Source: Marinobacter denitrificans | GTDB lineage: Bacteria > Pseudomonadota > Gammaproteobacteria > Pseudomonadales > Oleiphilaceae | DNA length: 64,000 nucleotides | Reading direction: 5' to 3' | Assembly (NCBI RefSeq): GCF_008795955.1 | Contig: NZ_VMHN01000009.1 | Location: forward strand, 101,752 to 165,751 | Shown: positions 42,686-50,608 of the stretch, piece after piece | How the letters are laid out: each line of letters starts with the position of its first letter | Numbering within the stretch: the stretch's first letter is position 1 | Program-made: the position numbers and the translations under genes | The notes under the pieces: model-generated | Told to the model about the DNA's origin: nothing | What the model saw: only the letters and a program-made list of their open reading frames with translations | Database searches by the model: none

Positions 42686-42816
42686 GGTCTTGCCTCTTAG
42701 CATGTCAGGTTCGAGGTAGTTGTGCGGTGGCACGTTGGTTGAGGCCGTTGTGACAGATTCACCTCAGCAATCTGCCGGCCAGTCCAAACAGGGGTATCGA
42801 TCGTTCGGGAAAGCGG

Positions 42817-43332
42817 TTACGCCGGCTTGGTAAAAGGCCCGATGCGGAGCAGGAATTCAGAGTCGTGCTCGCCGCCGAAGTGGGTCTCTTTCTCAAAGTG
42901 CTCGTGAAAGGTGAGCTCGGCACCCATGTCACGGGCAAACGACCGGAACAGCGCCCAGGAAGCCTCGTTGTCTTCAGTGATCGTGGTTTCCATGTGGGTC
43001 ACGTTTTTGCACGCGTCCCGGTCCACAATCGCCTTCAGCATCCGCTTGGCCAGACCCTGCCCACGACCTTTCTCGTGAACGGCCACCTGCCAGACAAAGA
43101 CGGTTTCAGGCTGTTGGGGGGGAATATAACCGGAAATAAAACCGACCAGATCGCCGTCTATCTCCGCTGCCACGCCGGTTTCGGCAAAGTGGCTGCACTG
43201 CAGGAGGTTGCAGTAGATCGAGTTGGGGTCCAGCGGCGGACATTCCGCAATCAGCTGGTGGAGCCTGTAGCCATCATCCTTGACCGGTGTGCGGAGGTTG
43301 ATGGCGGTGGTATTCGAGCCTTCTGATGTCAT
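42817..43332 (-). CDS. ectA: L-2,4-diaminobutyric acid N4-acetyltransferase
   Basis: GNAT acetyltransferase of 171 residues making N-gamma-acetyl-diaminobutyrate. INLRTPVKDDGYRLHQLIAECPPLDPNS (core IAECPPLDPNS), VWQVAVHEKGRGQGLAKRML with its acetyl-CoA motif, and TTITEDNEASWALFRSFA are EctA hallmarks. The ATG at 43332 is chosen; a TTG at 43353 would add seven residues. First gene of the operon, with a sigma-70 type promoter 36 bases upstream. Confidence 0.94.
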   Translation of the reverse strand: MTSEGSNTTAINLRTPVKDDGYRLHQLIAECPPLDPNSIYCNLLQCSHFAETGVAAEIDGDLVGFISGYIPPQQPETVFVWQVAVHEKGRGQGLAKRMLKAIVDRDACKNVTHMETTITEDNEASWALFRSFARDMGAELTFHEHFEKETHFGGEHDSEFLLRIGPFTKPA

Positions 43333-43367
43333 AACGTGATCGATTCGCCTCAAAAAGTTAGCGTTAA

Positions 43368-43395
43368 ATTATATAGACCACAAAATATATTTCAA
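43368..43395 (-). promoter_or_regulatory. Sigma-70 type promoter of the ectoine operon
   Basis: On the minus strand TTGAAA (43395-43390) and a perfect TATAAT (43373-43368) are separated by 16 bases. The surrounding sequence is unusually A/T-rich for the window. Predicted start is near 43361, 29 bases before the ectA ATG. Other ect operons are osmotically induced from similar promoters; this is inference here. Confidence 0.75.
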
Positions 43396-43481
43396 GTCAG
43401 GCTTACTGGCTACCCTGCCAGGAATGCTGCCCTGCTCTGTAAGAATAGACCGGATTGGGACGCGCGCCAGTGACAAATTTG

Positions 43482-44432
43482 TTAAACAGCAGAAGGAAAA
43501 ACAATACGATCTGAGGTCAGGGATGTGCCGCCGGCGATGCGAGTCCGGTACGACACGGCCGCAGCCGAACCACCAGGCCACAACTGATCGAAGCGTGGCA
43601 GCCAGGCTGCCAGATCGTAGGCCACCGGCACCAATGAGACGTTCAGACCTCGCCGCTCCAGACCGGCAACAGGCTCAAACTGCGGACTTGTCAGACCAAT
43701 GCGGGTCACCAAGCCCCGCGGGTCGTGCTCCAGGTTACCCATACCCGCAGAGCCGTTATTAACCACGATGCGACTGCGCTCTTCTACCGTTCCTGACCAG
43801 AGCACAGGCAGGCAGGTGTGGGTGGAGGCAATCACATCAGCACCGGACTCGACAAACCATTCCGCCAGCTGCAATTCGTTGCCCGCCACAAACGATTCAT
43901 GGGCCAACCCCCATCCTGCCAGGGACTCAGGATCGCCGTGCACCACTAAAATCTTTAGGCCTCCAAATAACAGGCAGCGATAGCGTGGCAGCAGGCGGAG
44001 TCGTTTCTGTATGTCCGGGTGGTCACCAGCCACTCCCTGCAACCGCTCCATGATGTGATTGGAGCGCTCGACCACGCCCTGGTCAACAAAGTCCGGGTAG
44101 GCACAGCCACAGCCCGCACCGTCACTTGGGGTGGCCAGTTCGTAATCCACGTTGCCCAGGCTGACCATATGATCCAGCACCCGGCAATTGATTTCCCTGA
44201 ACAGGGTATCGCTGGCGTTGAACCAGTTGAAGTCACCGTTGAACACCAGCTTGACCCTGTGTCCATGGCGCTCCTCTGCAAGCGCCATCCGCTCGATCTC
44301 GTCGAGAGCGTATGGGTTTCCGTAGAGCCCGCCGATGATATAGAGCACATCCTCGGTGACCTGGCGAGGCTCCCGGCACAAGTCGGACGGTTTGTATCGA
44401 TAAGCCAGGGGGCAGCTTCGGCCTTCGTTCAT
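43482..44432 (-). CDS. Metallophosphoesterase-like protein with degenerate motif I
   Basis: Protein of 316 residues with the order of calcineurin-like phosphoesterase motifs: IIGGLYGNPYAL, FNGDFNWF, SLGNVDYEL, VVHGDPESL and STHTCLP. Motif I normally reads GD-x-HG, but here the Asp and His are replaced by Gly and Tyr, and the His of the GNHD/E motif is Val. Several metal ligands are therefore missing, so it may bind fewer metals or be regulatory. A Cys pair GCGCAYPD near 106 is unusual. It follows the symporter gene by eight bases, so the two are cotranscribed. Confidence 0.7.
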   Translation of the reverse strand: MNEGRSCPLAYRYKPSDLCREPRQVTEDVLYIIGGLYGNPYALDEIERMALAEERHGHRVKLVFNGDFNWFNASDTLFREINCRVLDHMVSLGNVDYELATPSDGAGCGCAYPDFVDQGVVERSNHIMERLQGVAGDHPDIQKRLRLLPRYRCLLFGGLKILVVHGDPESLAGWGLAHESFVAGNELQLAEWFVESGADVIASTHTCLPVLWSGTVEERSRIVVNNGSAGMGNLEHDPRGLVTRIGLTSPQFEPVAGLERRGLNVSLVPVAYDLAAWLPRFDQLWPGGSAAAVSYRTRIAGGTSLTSDRIVFPSAV

Positions 44433-44440
44433 ACCAATGC

Positions 44441-45844
44441 CTAGGCCTCACCGGCCGCAAGCGAGCGCCCTGCCAGCTTACGGGCCAACAGTGGCAGGAA
44501 GAAGCCGGCCGTACAGATCAGGAAGCCGTAGGCGTTGACACCAAGGAGCTTCGCATAGGCCCCGTCGCCGATGGCCCAGCTTGATGGGATCAGCCCCGCC
44601 GACAGCAGAATGCCAAGCCCCAGCCCGGTCCAGAAACTGAGATGGAAGCTCCAGGGCGACCAGCGGGTAAACCCGTAGAACAGAAACACCGGTGCCAGCC
44701 CCATCACCATGGTGCCGGAGATGGTCGTGGCCAACAGAATGTCGGTGCCGGCAAACATCGGAATGTTGCCCAGGAAGGCAAAGACAATCATGATCACCGC
44801 GCCCACCCGCACGCTGGGCAGCCGGTCCTTGGCCCGCTTCGCCAGTCGCGGCAGATCCACCGCCAGGGACTTGGCCAGGGAACTGAAGGTGGAATCCAGG
44901 GTGGAGCCCGCCGAGGTCATCATGATTACGCTCATAAAGAACAGCGCCGCCAGTCCCAGGGACTGGCCCACGGCCGCTGGCGCATTGCCCATGGCCTCAA
45001 TGCCGTTCAGCCGCGCATGCACACCCACCAGGCTGAAGATAAATACCGCCACAAAGCCCAGCAGCCCGGCCACCACGAAGCTCTTAAGCATGGTTTTTTC
45101 TTTGTTCACAAAGCCCCGGTCGGTCAGCACCGGATCGTGGAAGGGATAGCTGAACATCTGCAAGAGGGCGACCAGCAACAGGTCAAAACCGGCATTAAGC
45201 TTGAACTCGCCGTTGGTCAGCAGGGCACTGGTGTCGTTGGCGGGAATGATCAGGAACAGCACCGCCCCCACAAAGAACACGAACACAAAGGTCTGGATCA
45301 CATCGGTAAAAATTGACGACCGCAGCCCACCCTTGAGGCTGTAGGCGAGGGTAAACACGGTAAACAGCATGGCCGCGCCATAGTATTCCCACTCGCCCGG
45401 CAGCCCGAAATAACCACCCACCACGGCGGTATTACTCCAGACCTCGTTATACAACCGGATCAGAATCGCCGCCGCAAACGCCAGGCTGGCCAGCCGCCCG
45501 AAGCGGGACGTCAGAAATTCCTGCAGGCTGCGAGCCCCGGTCTGCGTCCGAATCAGATAGATGATGTAGCCGGCCACCGGAATCGAAAGCCAGTAACTGG
45601 CATAAGCCAGCCCCCCGGTCACACCGTAAGCCGCCCCCAGGTTGGCGGCGTTCGTCACCGACTTGGCAAAGATCCAGCTGATAAAAATACTCGCCGTCAG
45701 CGACCACTGCCCCACCGGATTACCCTGGTCATCCGCCCCCTTGTAAAAGGAATTGGCATTTTTACTCTTTGGCGACAGCACATACATCACCACGCCATAG
45801 AACACCAAAAATCCCCAAAACAGGGTGGCTTCCGTAAAGTTCAT
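44441..45844 (-). CDS. Sodium:solute symporter (SSS family)
   Basis: Inner-membrane transporter of 467 residues with about 12 or 13 hydrophobic segments. The region ISWIFAKSVTNAANLGAAYG and the sequence SAGSTLDSTFSSLAKSLAVD (sodium-site region, core AGSTLDSTFSS) are typical of the SSS family. The substrate is not readable; relatives take up proline, urea or organic acids. It is upstream of the degenerate phosphoesterase and downstream of a radical SAM gene, separated from the latter by 425 bases with two palindromic elements that would lie in its 5' leader. Confidence 0.85.
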   Translation of the reverse strand: MNFTEATLFWGFLVFYGVVMYVLSPKSKNANSFYKGADDQGNPVGQWSLTASIFISWIFAKSVTNAANLGAAYGVTGGLAYASYWLSIPVAGYIIYLIRTQTGARSLQEFLTSRFGRLASLAFAAAILIRLYNEVWSNTAVVGGYFGLPGEWEYYGAAMLFTVFTLAYSLKGGLRSSIFTDVIQTFVFVFFVGAVLFLIIPANDTSALLTNGEFKLNAGFDLLLVALLQMFSYPFHDPVLTDRGFVNKEKTMLKSFVVAGLLGFVAVFIFSLVGVHARLNGIEAMGNAPAAVGQSLGLAALFFMSVIMMTSAGSTLDSTFSSLAKSLAVDLPRLAKRAKDRLPSVRVGAVIMIVFAFLGNIPMFAGTDILLATTISGTMVMGLAPVFLFYGFTRWSPWSFHLSFWTGLGLGILLSAGLIPSSWAIGDGAYAKLLGVNAYGFLICTAGFFLPLLARKLAGRSLAAGEA

Positions 45845-45925
45845 CGTCTGTCTTGTCCTCGTTCTCTGCCTTGTTTTCCGGTCATCCGGGGCTTATCCGG
45901 TTACCTCTGAGCACCGTGCTTGAGT

Positions 45926-46028
45926 CAGTGGTGGCGGGGGTTCAAAAAAACGCCCGTGAACCCATCCATGGGGGGCTTGGTCGCGCCATCCCTGGCGCTC
46001 CACATTTTTTGAACCCCCGCCACCACTG
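45926..46028 (-). repeat. Family B palindromic element, copy 2
   Basis: Arms 45926-45949 and 46005-46028 are a perfect 24-base inverted repeat. Inside are CCC-ATCCAT-GGG (45961-45972) and GCGCC-ATCCCT-GGCGC (45983-45998), ten bases apart. On the minus strand, the sense strand of the flanking genes, the loops read AUGGAU and AGGGAU inside CAUGGAUG and CAGGGAUG. Arms and mini-stems differ from copy 1 at 6008 but remain complementary, while the loops are kept. Confidence 0.88.
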
Positions 46029-46133
46029 CCTCCTTCATACTTTTCAACATGCCGTCCCCGACTCATCAGGCACAGCAACCGAGTTCAAGAAAAGCGTTGT
46101 TTTACCAACGAATTGCAGTGAATTAACCGCGGT

Positions 46134-46220
46134 CTGGGGGTGGTGTTTTCTTTCCGCCAGGAAAAAGGTGTCTGAGCGAAGCGAGTTCTTTTTCCCAAGG
46201 AAATAAAACACCACCCCCAG
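46134..46220. repeat. Family A palindromic element, copy 3
   Basis: Arms 46134-46155 and 46199-46220 pair over 22 positions with one mismatch and have G-run/C-run ends. The core TGTCTGAGCGAAGCGAGTTC (46169-46188) is identical to the copies at 11136 and 11739, and the inner stem GGAAAAAG/CTTTTTCC is kept. It lies 50 bases after the radical SAM stop in minus-strand order and about 100 bases from the family B copy. The rest of 45845-46269 holds no gene that I can support. Confidence 0.9.
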
Positions 46221-46269
46221 GCCGCCAACTCCCAGCAACCAGTCCTAAAAAACCAGCACCCAGCCAAAA

Positions 46270-47232
46270 CTAACCGGGCGCCGAACAACTGGCCCCAAAC
46301 CGATAACAGGAAAAACACCGGTGATGCCGCAACATGATGCGCTCATCCATGCTCTCCGCCAGGGTACCGCCAAGGTCATACTGCGGATCGTCGTCCACCA
46401 GAGTGCAGGCATACACCCGCACCTGGTCATCCCGCTTCACCAGCATGCGCGTGTAGGTACACATAAAATGGGAACGGGCCTCCCTGGTGGGGTATTTTTC
46501 CATGCAGGTTTCGGTGATCTCTGGGCTGCCGTCTTCCGAGCCCGGGGTACCCAGGTCCGGGAAGGCGGTGAACGCCAGGGTTTCCGGGATGCCCCACTCG
46601 CGGAAAATGCCGCGGAAAGCCGCTTCCACGTCGGCAATACGCTCATCCGGATCGGTCTGGCGGGCGATGGAAACCTTGAAGCCCTGATGCACCAGCCAGC
46701 GGATGCCTTCCAGCGCCTTGTCGAAGCTACCCTCGCCCCTGTCAACGTCGTGACGGGCGCGGTCCGGGAAATCCAGGCTGACGCGGAAATGGATCGGGTA
46801 GGGATTATCCAGCAACGGCAACACCTGATGGCGGCGTTTCAACAGCGGGTCAGTGGCGTTGGTCAGCACAAAGCAGGGCCGGTGGTGGCTGGCGTAGTCC
46901 AGGATATTGATGAAATCGCGGATCACGAAGGGCTCGCCGCCGGTAAAGGAAAACTGCTCCACGCCCATGTCCAGAGCTTCATGGATAAACGGTTTCACAT
47001 CGCTCAGCTTCATGCCCGGAATGCGGCCGTCGCCGGGGTGGGAACCCTCAAGGCAGAAGGGACAGGCCAGATTACAGGCTGTGCCGGTGTGAATCCATAA
47101 CTCCTTGAGTTTATCCGCGTCAATGTAACCGCGCGGATCGCCGTTGCGGGTGTGGGTCCAGCTGTCGCGGGCCCGGGGTTCCAGCACTTCAACGGCAGGA
47201 ATACGTCTTTCGGCGGTTTGGGTCAGGGGCAT
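46270..47232 (-). CDS. Radical SAM protein with C-terminal Cys cluster
   Basis: Protein of 320 residues. The [4Fe-4S]/SAM motif is C-x3-C-x2-C in TACNLACPFCLEGSHPGD (about 55-62), followed by FSFTGGEPF, the SAM-binding GGE motif. The C-terminus carries four Cys (FMCTYTRM, VYACTLV, RCFSCYRFGASC), suggesting a second cluster of the partial SPASM type. The reaction is unknown. GGAG lies six bases before the ATG. The next genes on the strand are the SSS symporter and the degenerate phosphoesterase. Confidence 0.85.
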   Translation of the reverse strand: MPLTQTAERRIPAVEVLEPRARDSWTHTRNGDPRGYIDADKLKELWIHTGTACNLACPFCLEGSHPGDGRIPGMKLSDVKPFIHEALDMGVEQFSFTGGEPFVIRDFINILDYASHHRPCFVLTNATDPLLKRRHQVLPLLDNPYPIHFRVSLDFPDRARHDVDRGEGSFDKALEGIRWLVHQGFKVSIARQTDPDERIADVEAAFRGIFREWGIPETLAFTAFPDLGTPGSEDGSPEITETCMEKYPTREARSHFMCTYTRMLVKRDDQVRVYACTLVDDDPQYDLGGTLAESMDERIMLRHHRCFSCYRFGASCSAPG

Positions 47233-47315
47233 AGCTGCTCCGTGTTCATGGTGAATCTTTCAGTACAGACAAACCAACACCACCAGTGTTACAACACTGG
47301 CGCCATTTCTTTGTT

Positions 47316-49517
47316 TTACGTTGTCGCTTCTTTTACAGCCTTGTCGCGAGGCTGTTTACCGCGACGCCAGCCATGGAGCTTCTCAAGCAGTTTAAGAATG
47401 CCCTGTGGAGCATGGGCACGCTTCCATTCGCCTGCAGCGTATTTGGCCGATTCGTTCCAGGTCGGGTAGGGGTGAATGGTTCCCAGAATCTTGTTGAGCC
47501 CCAGGCCATGTTTCATCGCCAGGGTGAATTCCGCCAGGATTTCGCCCGCGTGCATACCCACCACAACGGCGCCCAGTATCTTGTCCTTGCCCGGCGGTGT
47601 CAGAATCTTGATGAAGCCGTAATCCTCGCTCTCGGCAATGGCGCGATCCAGGTCGTCCAGGCCATAACGGGTCACCTCATAGGCAATTCCCTTTTCCCTG
47701 GCTTCCGCCTCACTCAGGCCCACCCGCGCCACTTCCGGCGAAGTGAAGGTTACCCAGGGCATCACCCGGTAATCCACCCGGAAGCGCTTGAACTGGCCAA
47801 ACAGACCATTCACGGCGGCATACCAGGCCTGGTGGGCGGCAGCATGAGTAAACTGGTAGGGGCCAGCCACATCGCCGCAGGCGAATACGTTGGGGAAGCG
47901 CATGCTCATGTCGTCCTCCACAGGTACTGTGCCATTTGGCAGGGTTTCGACGCCGATTTTATCCAGCCCGAGGCCTTTGGTATTAGCAGCCCGACCAACG
48001 GCCACCAGAACCTGGTCGAACGGAATCCGGACACGCTCGCCGTTGTGTTCGCAATACGCCACTTTTTCTCCGTCCTCGATGGCAAACTCTTTTGCCGCAT
48101 GGTTCAGCCTCAGATCAATACCATCCTGCTGAAACTGCTTCATCACCACCTCAGCAACGTCACTGTCTTCCTTTGCCAGGATTCGGTCCCCCATCTCCAC
48201 CTGGGTCACCTTGCTACCAAGACGCGCAAAGGCGTGGGCCAGCTCAGAGCCGATGGGGCCGCCGCCCAGCACCAGCAACCGGTCCGGTTGGGTGTCCAGC
48301 GACCACAGATTATCGGAGGTCAGTGGTTCCATTTCGGCCAGCCCCGGAATCGGGGGGACTGCCGGTTTTCCACCAGTGGCGACCACAATACTGCGGGCCG
48401 TCAGGCGCTCGGTGCGGCCATCATTGTGGACGACTTCCAGCTCCCAGGGGGATACGAAACTGGCCGTGCCGGCGATGCAGTCCACGCCCAATTTGCGATA
48501 ACGTTCAGGCGAGTCGTGGGGCTCCACCTTGGCAATCACGTCCTGAACACGGTTCATGATGTTCCTGAATGAACCTGTCACCGGCACCGACTCCAGGCCG
48601 TAACGGTTGGCGTGGCGCAGGGTGTCTGCAGCCTTGGCGCTGCGGATCAGTGCTTTGGACGGCACGCAGCCGGTATTCAGGCAGTCGCCGCCCATTTTCT
48701 CCTTTTCGATCAATGCCACTTTTGCCTTAACCGCAGCGGCGATGTAAGCCGAAACCAGGCCGGCAGAACCGCCGCCAATCACCAGCATGTTGTAGTCAAA
48801 GGAGTCCGGCCTGTTCCAGCCCGCATACACACGGCGCTTGCGAATAAAGCCGACAATGAACTTGGCAATCAGCGGGAACAGGCCCAGCAGTGCAAATGAC
48901 AACAGCAGGTTGGCAGAAAGAATGTCACCCGTGGACTCGATCTTTGACAGCTGAGTGCCTGCGTTCACGAACACGAAAGTACCAGGCAGCATTGCCGCCC
49001 AACTCACCAGGGCGTAGGTTTTCAGCTTCATGGCTGTCAGACCCATGGCCAGGTTGATCAGGAAGAAGGGGAAGACCGGCACCAGTCTCAGGGTCGCCAG
49101 ATAAAAGGCACCGTCTTTTTCGATGCCGCGATCCATTTTGGCGACGGTTTCCGCGTATTTCCTTCGCAGTGTGTCGCGAATCAGAAATCTGGCGACCAGA
49201 AACGCCAGCGAGGCACCGATAGTTGAAGCAACAGAGACCGCAATCAGGCCGTAAATGTTGCCGAAAAAGGCGCCGCCAGCCAGAGTCATGATAGCAGCAC
49301 CAGGGAGTGACAGTGCAGTGACAACCACATAGATAGCGGCATAGCCGATCACTGCCACCAACAGGTTCTGGCTGATCCATTGCTCAATGGAAGACTGGTG
49401 CCTCTGCAGATTTTCCAGGGTCAGTATTTCCGGTCCGCCAAAGCCGATAAACAGTGCAACGACAACACCGATAGCGACAAGGAGAATGAGCTTTTTCGAG
49501 TTCATGTCAGAATCCAT
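47316..49517 (-). CDS. VTT-domain / pyridine nucleotide-disulfide reductase fusion
   Basis: Fusion of 733 residues. Residues about 1-225 form a membrane VTT (TVP38/TMEM64, DedA-like) domain with LPGAAIMTLAGGAFFG and FPFFLINLAMGLTAMK. Residues about 235-700 are a mercuric reductase/lipoamide dehydrogenase-like flavoprotein with the redox pair in GGDCLNTGCVPSKALIRSA and the C-terminal HPYPTWNE in place of HPTxxE. There is no mercury-binding N-terminal or C-terminal Cys pair. A reductase fixed to the membrane is implied; substrate unknown. A second Met four codons downstream (49505) is an alternative start. Confidence 0.85.
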   Translation of the reverse strand: MDSDMNSKKLILLVAIGVVVALFIGFGGPEILTLENLQRHQSSIEQWISQNLLVAVIGYAAIYVVVTALSLPGAAIMTLAGGAFFGNIYGLIAVSVASTIGASLAFLVARFLIRDTLRRKYAETVAKMDRGIEKDGAFYLATLRLVPVFPFFLINLAMGLTAMKLKTYALVSWAAMLPGTFVFVNAGTQLSKIESTGDILSANLLLSFALLGLFPLIAKFIVGFIRKRRVYAGWNRPDSFDYNMLVIGGGSAGLVSAYIAAAVKAKVALIEKEKMGGDCLNTGCVPSKALIRSAKAADTLRHANRYGLESVPVTGSFRNIMNRVQDVIAKVEPHDSPERYRKLGVDCIAGTASFVSPWELEVVHNDGRTERLTARSIVVATGGKPAVPPIPGLAEMEPLTSDNLWSLDTQPDRLLVLGGGPIGSELAHAFARLGSKVTQVEMGDRILAKEDSDVAEVVMKQFQQDGIDLRLNHAAKEFAIEDGEKVAYCEHNGERVRIPFDQVLVAVGRAANTKGLGLDKIGVETLPNGTVPVEDDMSMRFPNVFACGDVAGPYQFTHAAAHQAWYAAVNGLFGQFKRFRVDYRVMPWVTFTSPEVARVGLSEAEAREKGIAYEVTRYGLDDLDRAIAESEDYGFIKILTPPGKDKILGAVVVGMHAGEILAEFTLAMKHGLGLNKILGTIHPYPTWNESAKYAAGEWKRAHAPQGILKLLEKLHGWRRGKQPRDKAVKEATT

Positions 49518-49726
49518 CCGTTAAGAAATAAAAACAGGTTGCCCGGAAAGACACGGCCAAACGCTGGATGTTACACCGGCTTGCGGCTAAATTTTTTTGA
49601 ATGATTGCTCATTTATACCGGAACTAATCATGTCAAGCATGGACATACCTTTGTCCAGCCGGTTCTGGAAGTCCAATAACATCTTTATAACAACGCGCTA
49701 ACGCAGGTGTCCCGGGGGTATACGGA

Positions 49727-50347
49727 ATGGAAACCGCAACGCATCAGTCTGAAGAAGATATCCTGATTCAGGGCCTGAAATCCGGAAACGAAGCCGATTT
49801 CCAGAAGGCGGTCCGGCTTTATACGCCCGGCATGATGGCGGTAGGCAGGTATTACCTTGATAACGCTTCCGCCGAGGAAACCGTACAGGACTGCTGGGTG
49901 TCCGTCATCGATGCCATTCAGAATTTTGAAGGCCGGTCGGGCCTGAAAACCTGGCTGCACCGGATCGTGGCCAACCGGGCCAAGAATCACCTCAGAAAAA
50001 ACAAACGGGAAGTCAGCGCCGACTTTTCCGAAGCCCTGGAACCTGAACTGGCAAATCGCTTTCACCCCAATGGCCGCTGGGCAACGCCGCCGAGCCTGCG
50101 ATTCGATGAGGATGCCGAATCACTCATGGAAAACGGCGCGCTGAGTGACTGTCTCGATCAGCATCTGACCAGACTCCCGGAAACACAACGATCCGCCCTG
50201 ATGCTTTACGAAGCCCATCAGCATAAATCCGACGATGTGTGTAACATTCTGGATGTCAGTGCCTCTAACCTGCGGGTGCTTTTACACCGTGCAAGGCAGA
50301 AGATATTTCTTATGGTGGAAACCTTTCAGGAGACGGGCGAATGCTGA
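49727..50347 (+). CDS. ECF-type RNA polymerase sigma factor
   Basis: Sigma factor of 206 residues. Region 2 (about 25-95) has YYLDNASAEETVQDCWVSV and TWLHRIVANRAKNHLRK, and region 4 (about 140-195) has LPETQRSALMLYEAHQHKSDDVCNILDVSASNLRVLLHRAR (core SASNLRVLLHRARQK). Between them is a 45-residue acidic linker. Its end overlaps by seven bases the gene for a small zinc-finger protein, its likely anti-sigma factor. The 200-base upstream gap has no promoter I can assign. Confidence 0.9.
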   Translation: METATHQSEEDILIQGLKSGNEADFQKAVRLYTPGMMAVGRYYLDNASAEETVQDCWVSVIDAIQNFEGRSGLKTWLHRIVANRAKNHLRKNKREVSADFSEALEPELANRFHPNGRWATPPSLRFDEDAESLMENGALSDCLDQHLTRLPETQRSALMLYEAHQHKSDDVCNILDVSASNLRVLLHRARQKIFLMVETFQETGEC

Positions 50348-50595
50348 TGTGCCGGGATCTGGCCAGGATCGCCAGTGACTACATTGATGACGAACTGGGC
50401 ACAGCACAGAAGCTGTCAGTAAAAATGCATCTCATGATGTGCAGGCACTGCCGCTCATTTATCGGCAACCTGCGCGCCAGCACCGACCTTGTACAGGCCC
50501 ATTCCTCCGGCAAACCGGACCCGGAACTGGTCCGGCGCATTGATGAGCAGGTGGCGCAAGCCCTGGACGCAAAAAAAACTGACGATTTCACATGA
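50341..50595 (+). CDS. Small zinc-finger anti-sigma factor (zf-HC2 type)
   Basis: Protein of 84 residues with an upstream Cys (MLMCRDL) and the H-x3-C-x2-C motif in MHLMMCRHC, the ZAS signature that clamps ECF sigma factors. There is no membrane segment, so it is a soluble, probably redox- or metal-responsive anti-sigma factor. It overlaps the sigma gene and ends 13 bases from the convergent oleate hydratase gene. Confidence 0.87.
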   Translation: MLMCRDLARIASDYIDDELGTAQKLSVKMHLMMCRHCRSFIGNLRASTDLVQAHSSGKPDPELVRRIDEQVAQALDAKKTDDFT

Positions 50596-50608
50596 TGATG
50601 CGGGCCGC

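Noticed and set aside
43482..44432. Active calcineurin-like phosphatase
   Set aside because: Motif I lacks its Asp and His and the GNH motif lacks His, so I annotate it only as metallophosphoesterase-like.
47286..48572. Open reading frame of 428 codons on the plus strand
   Set aside because: Antisense to the VTT/disulfide reductase fusion, which has intact motifs throughout.
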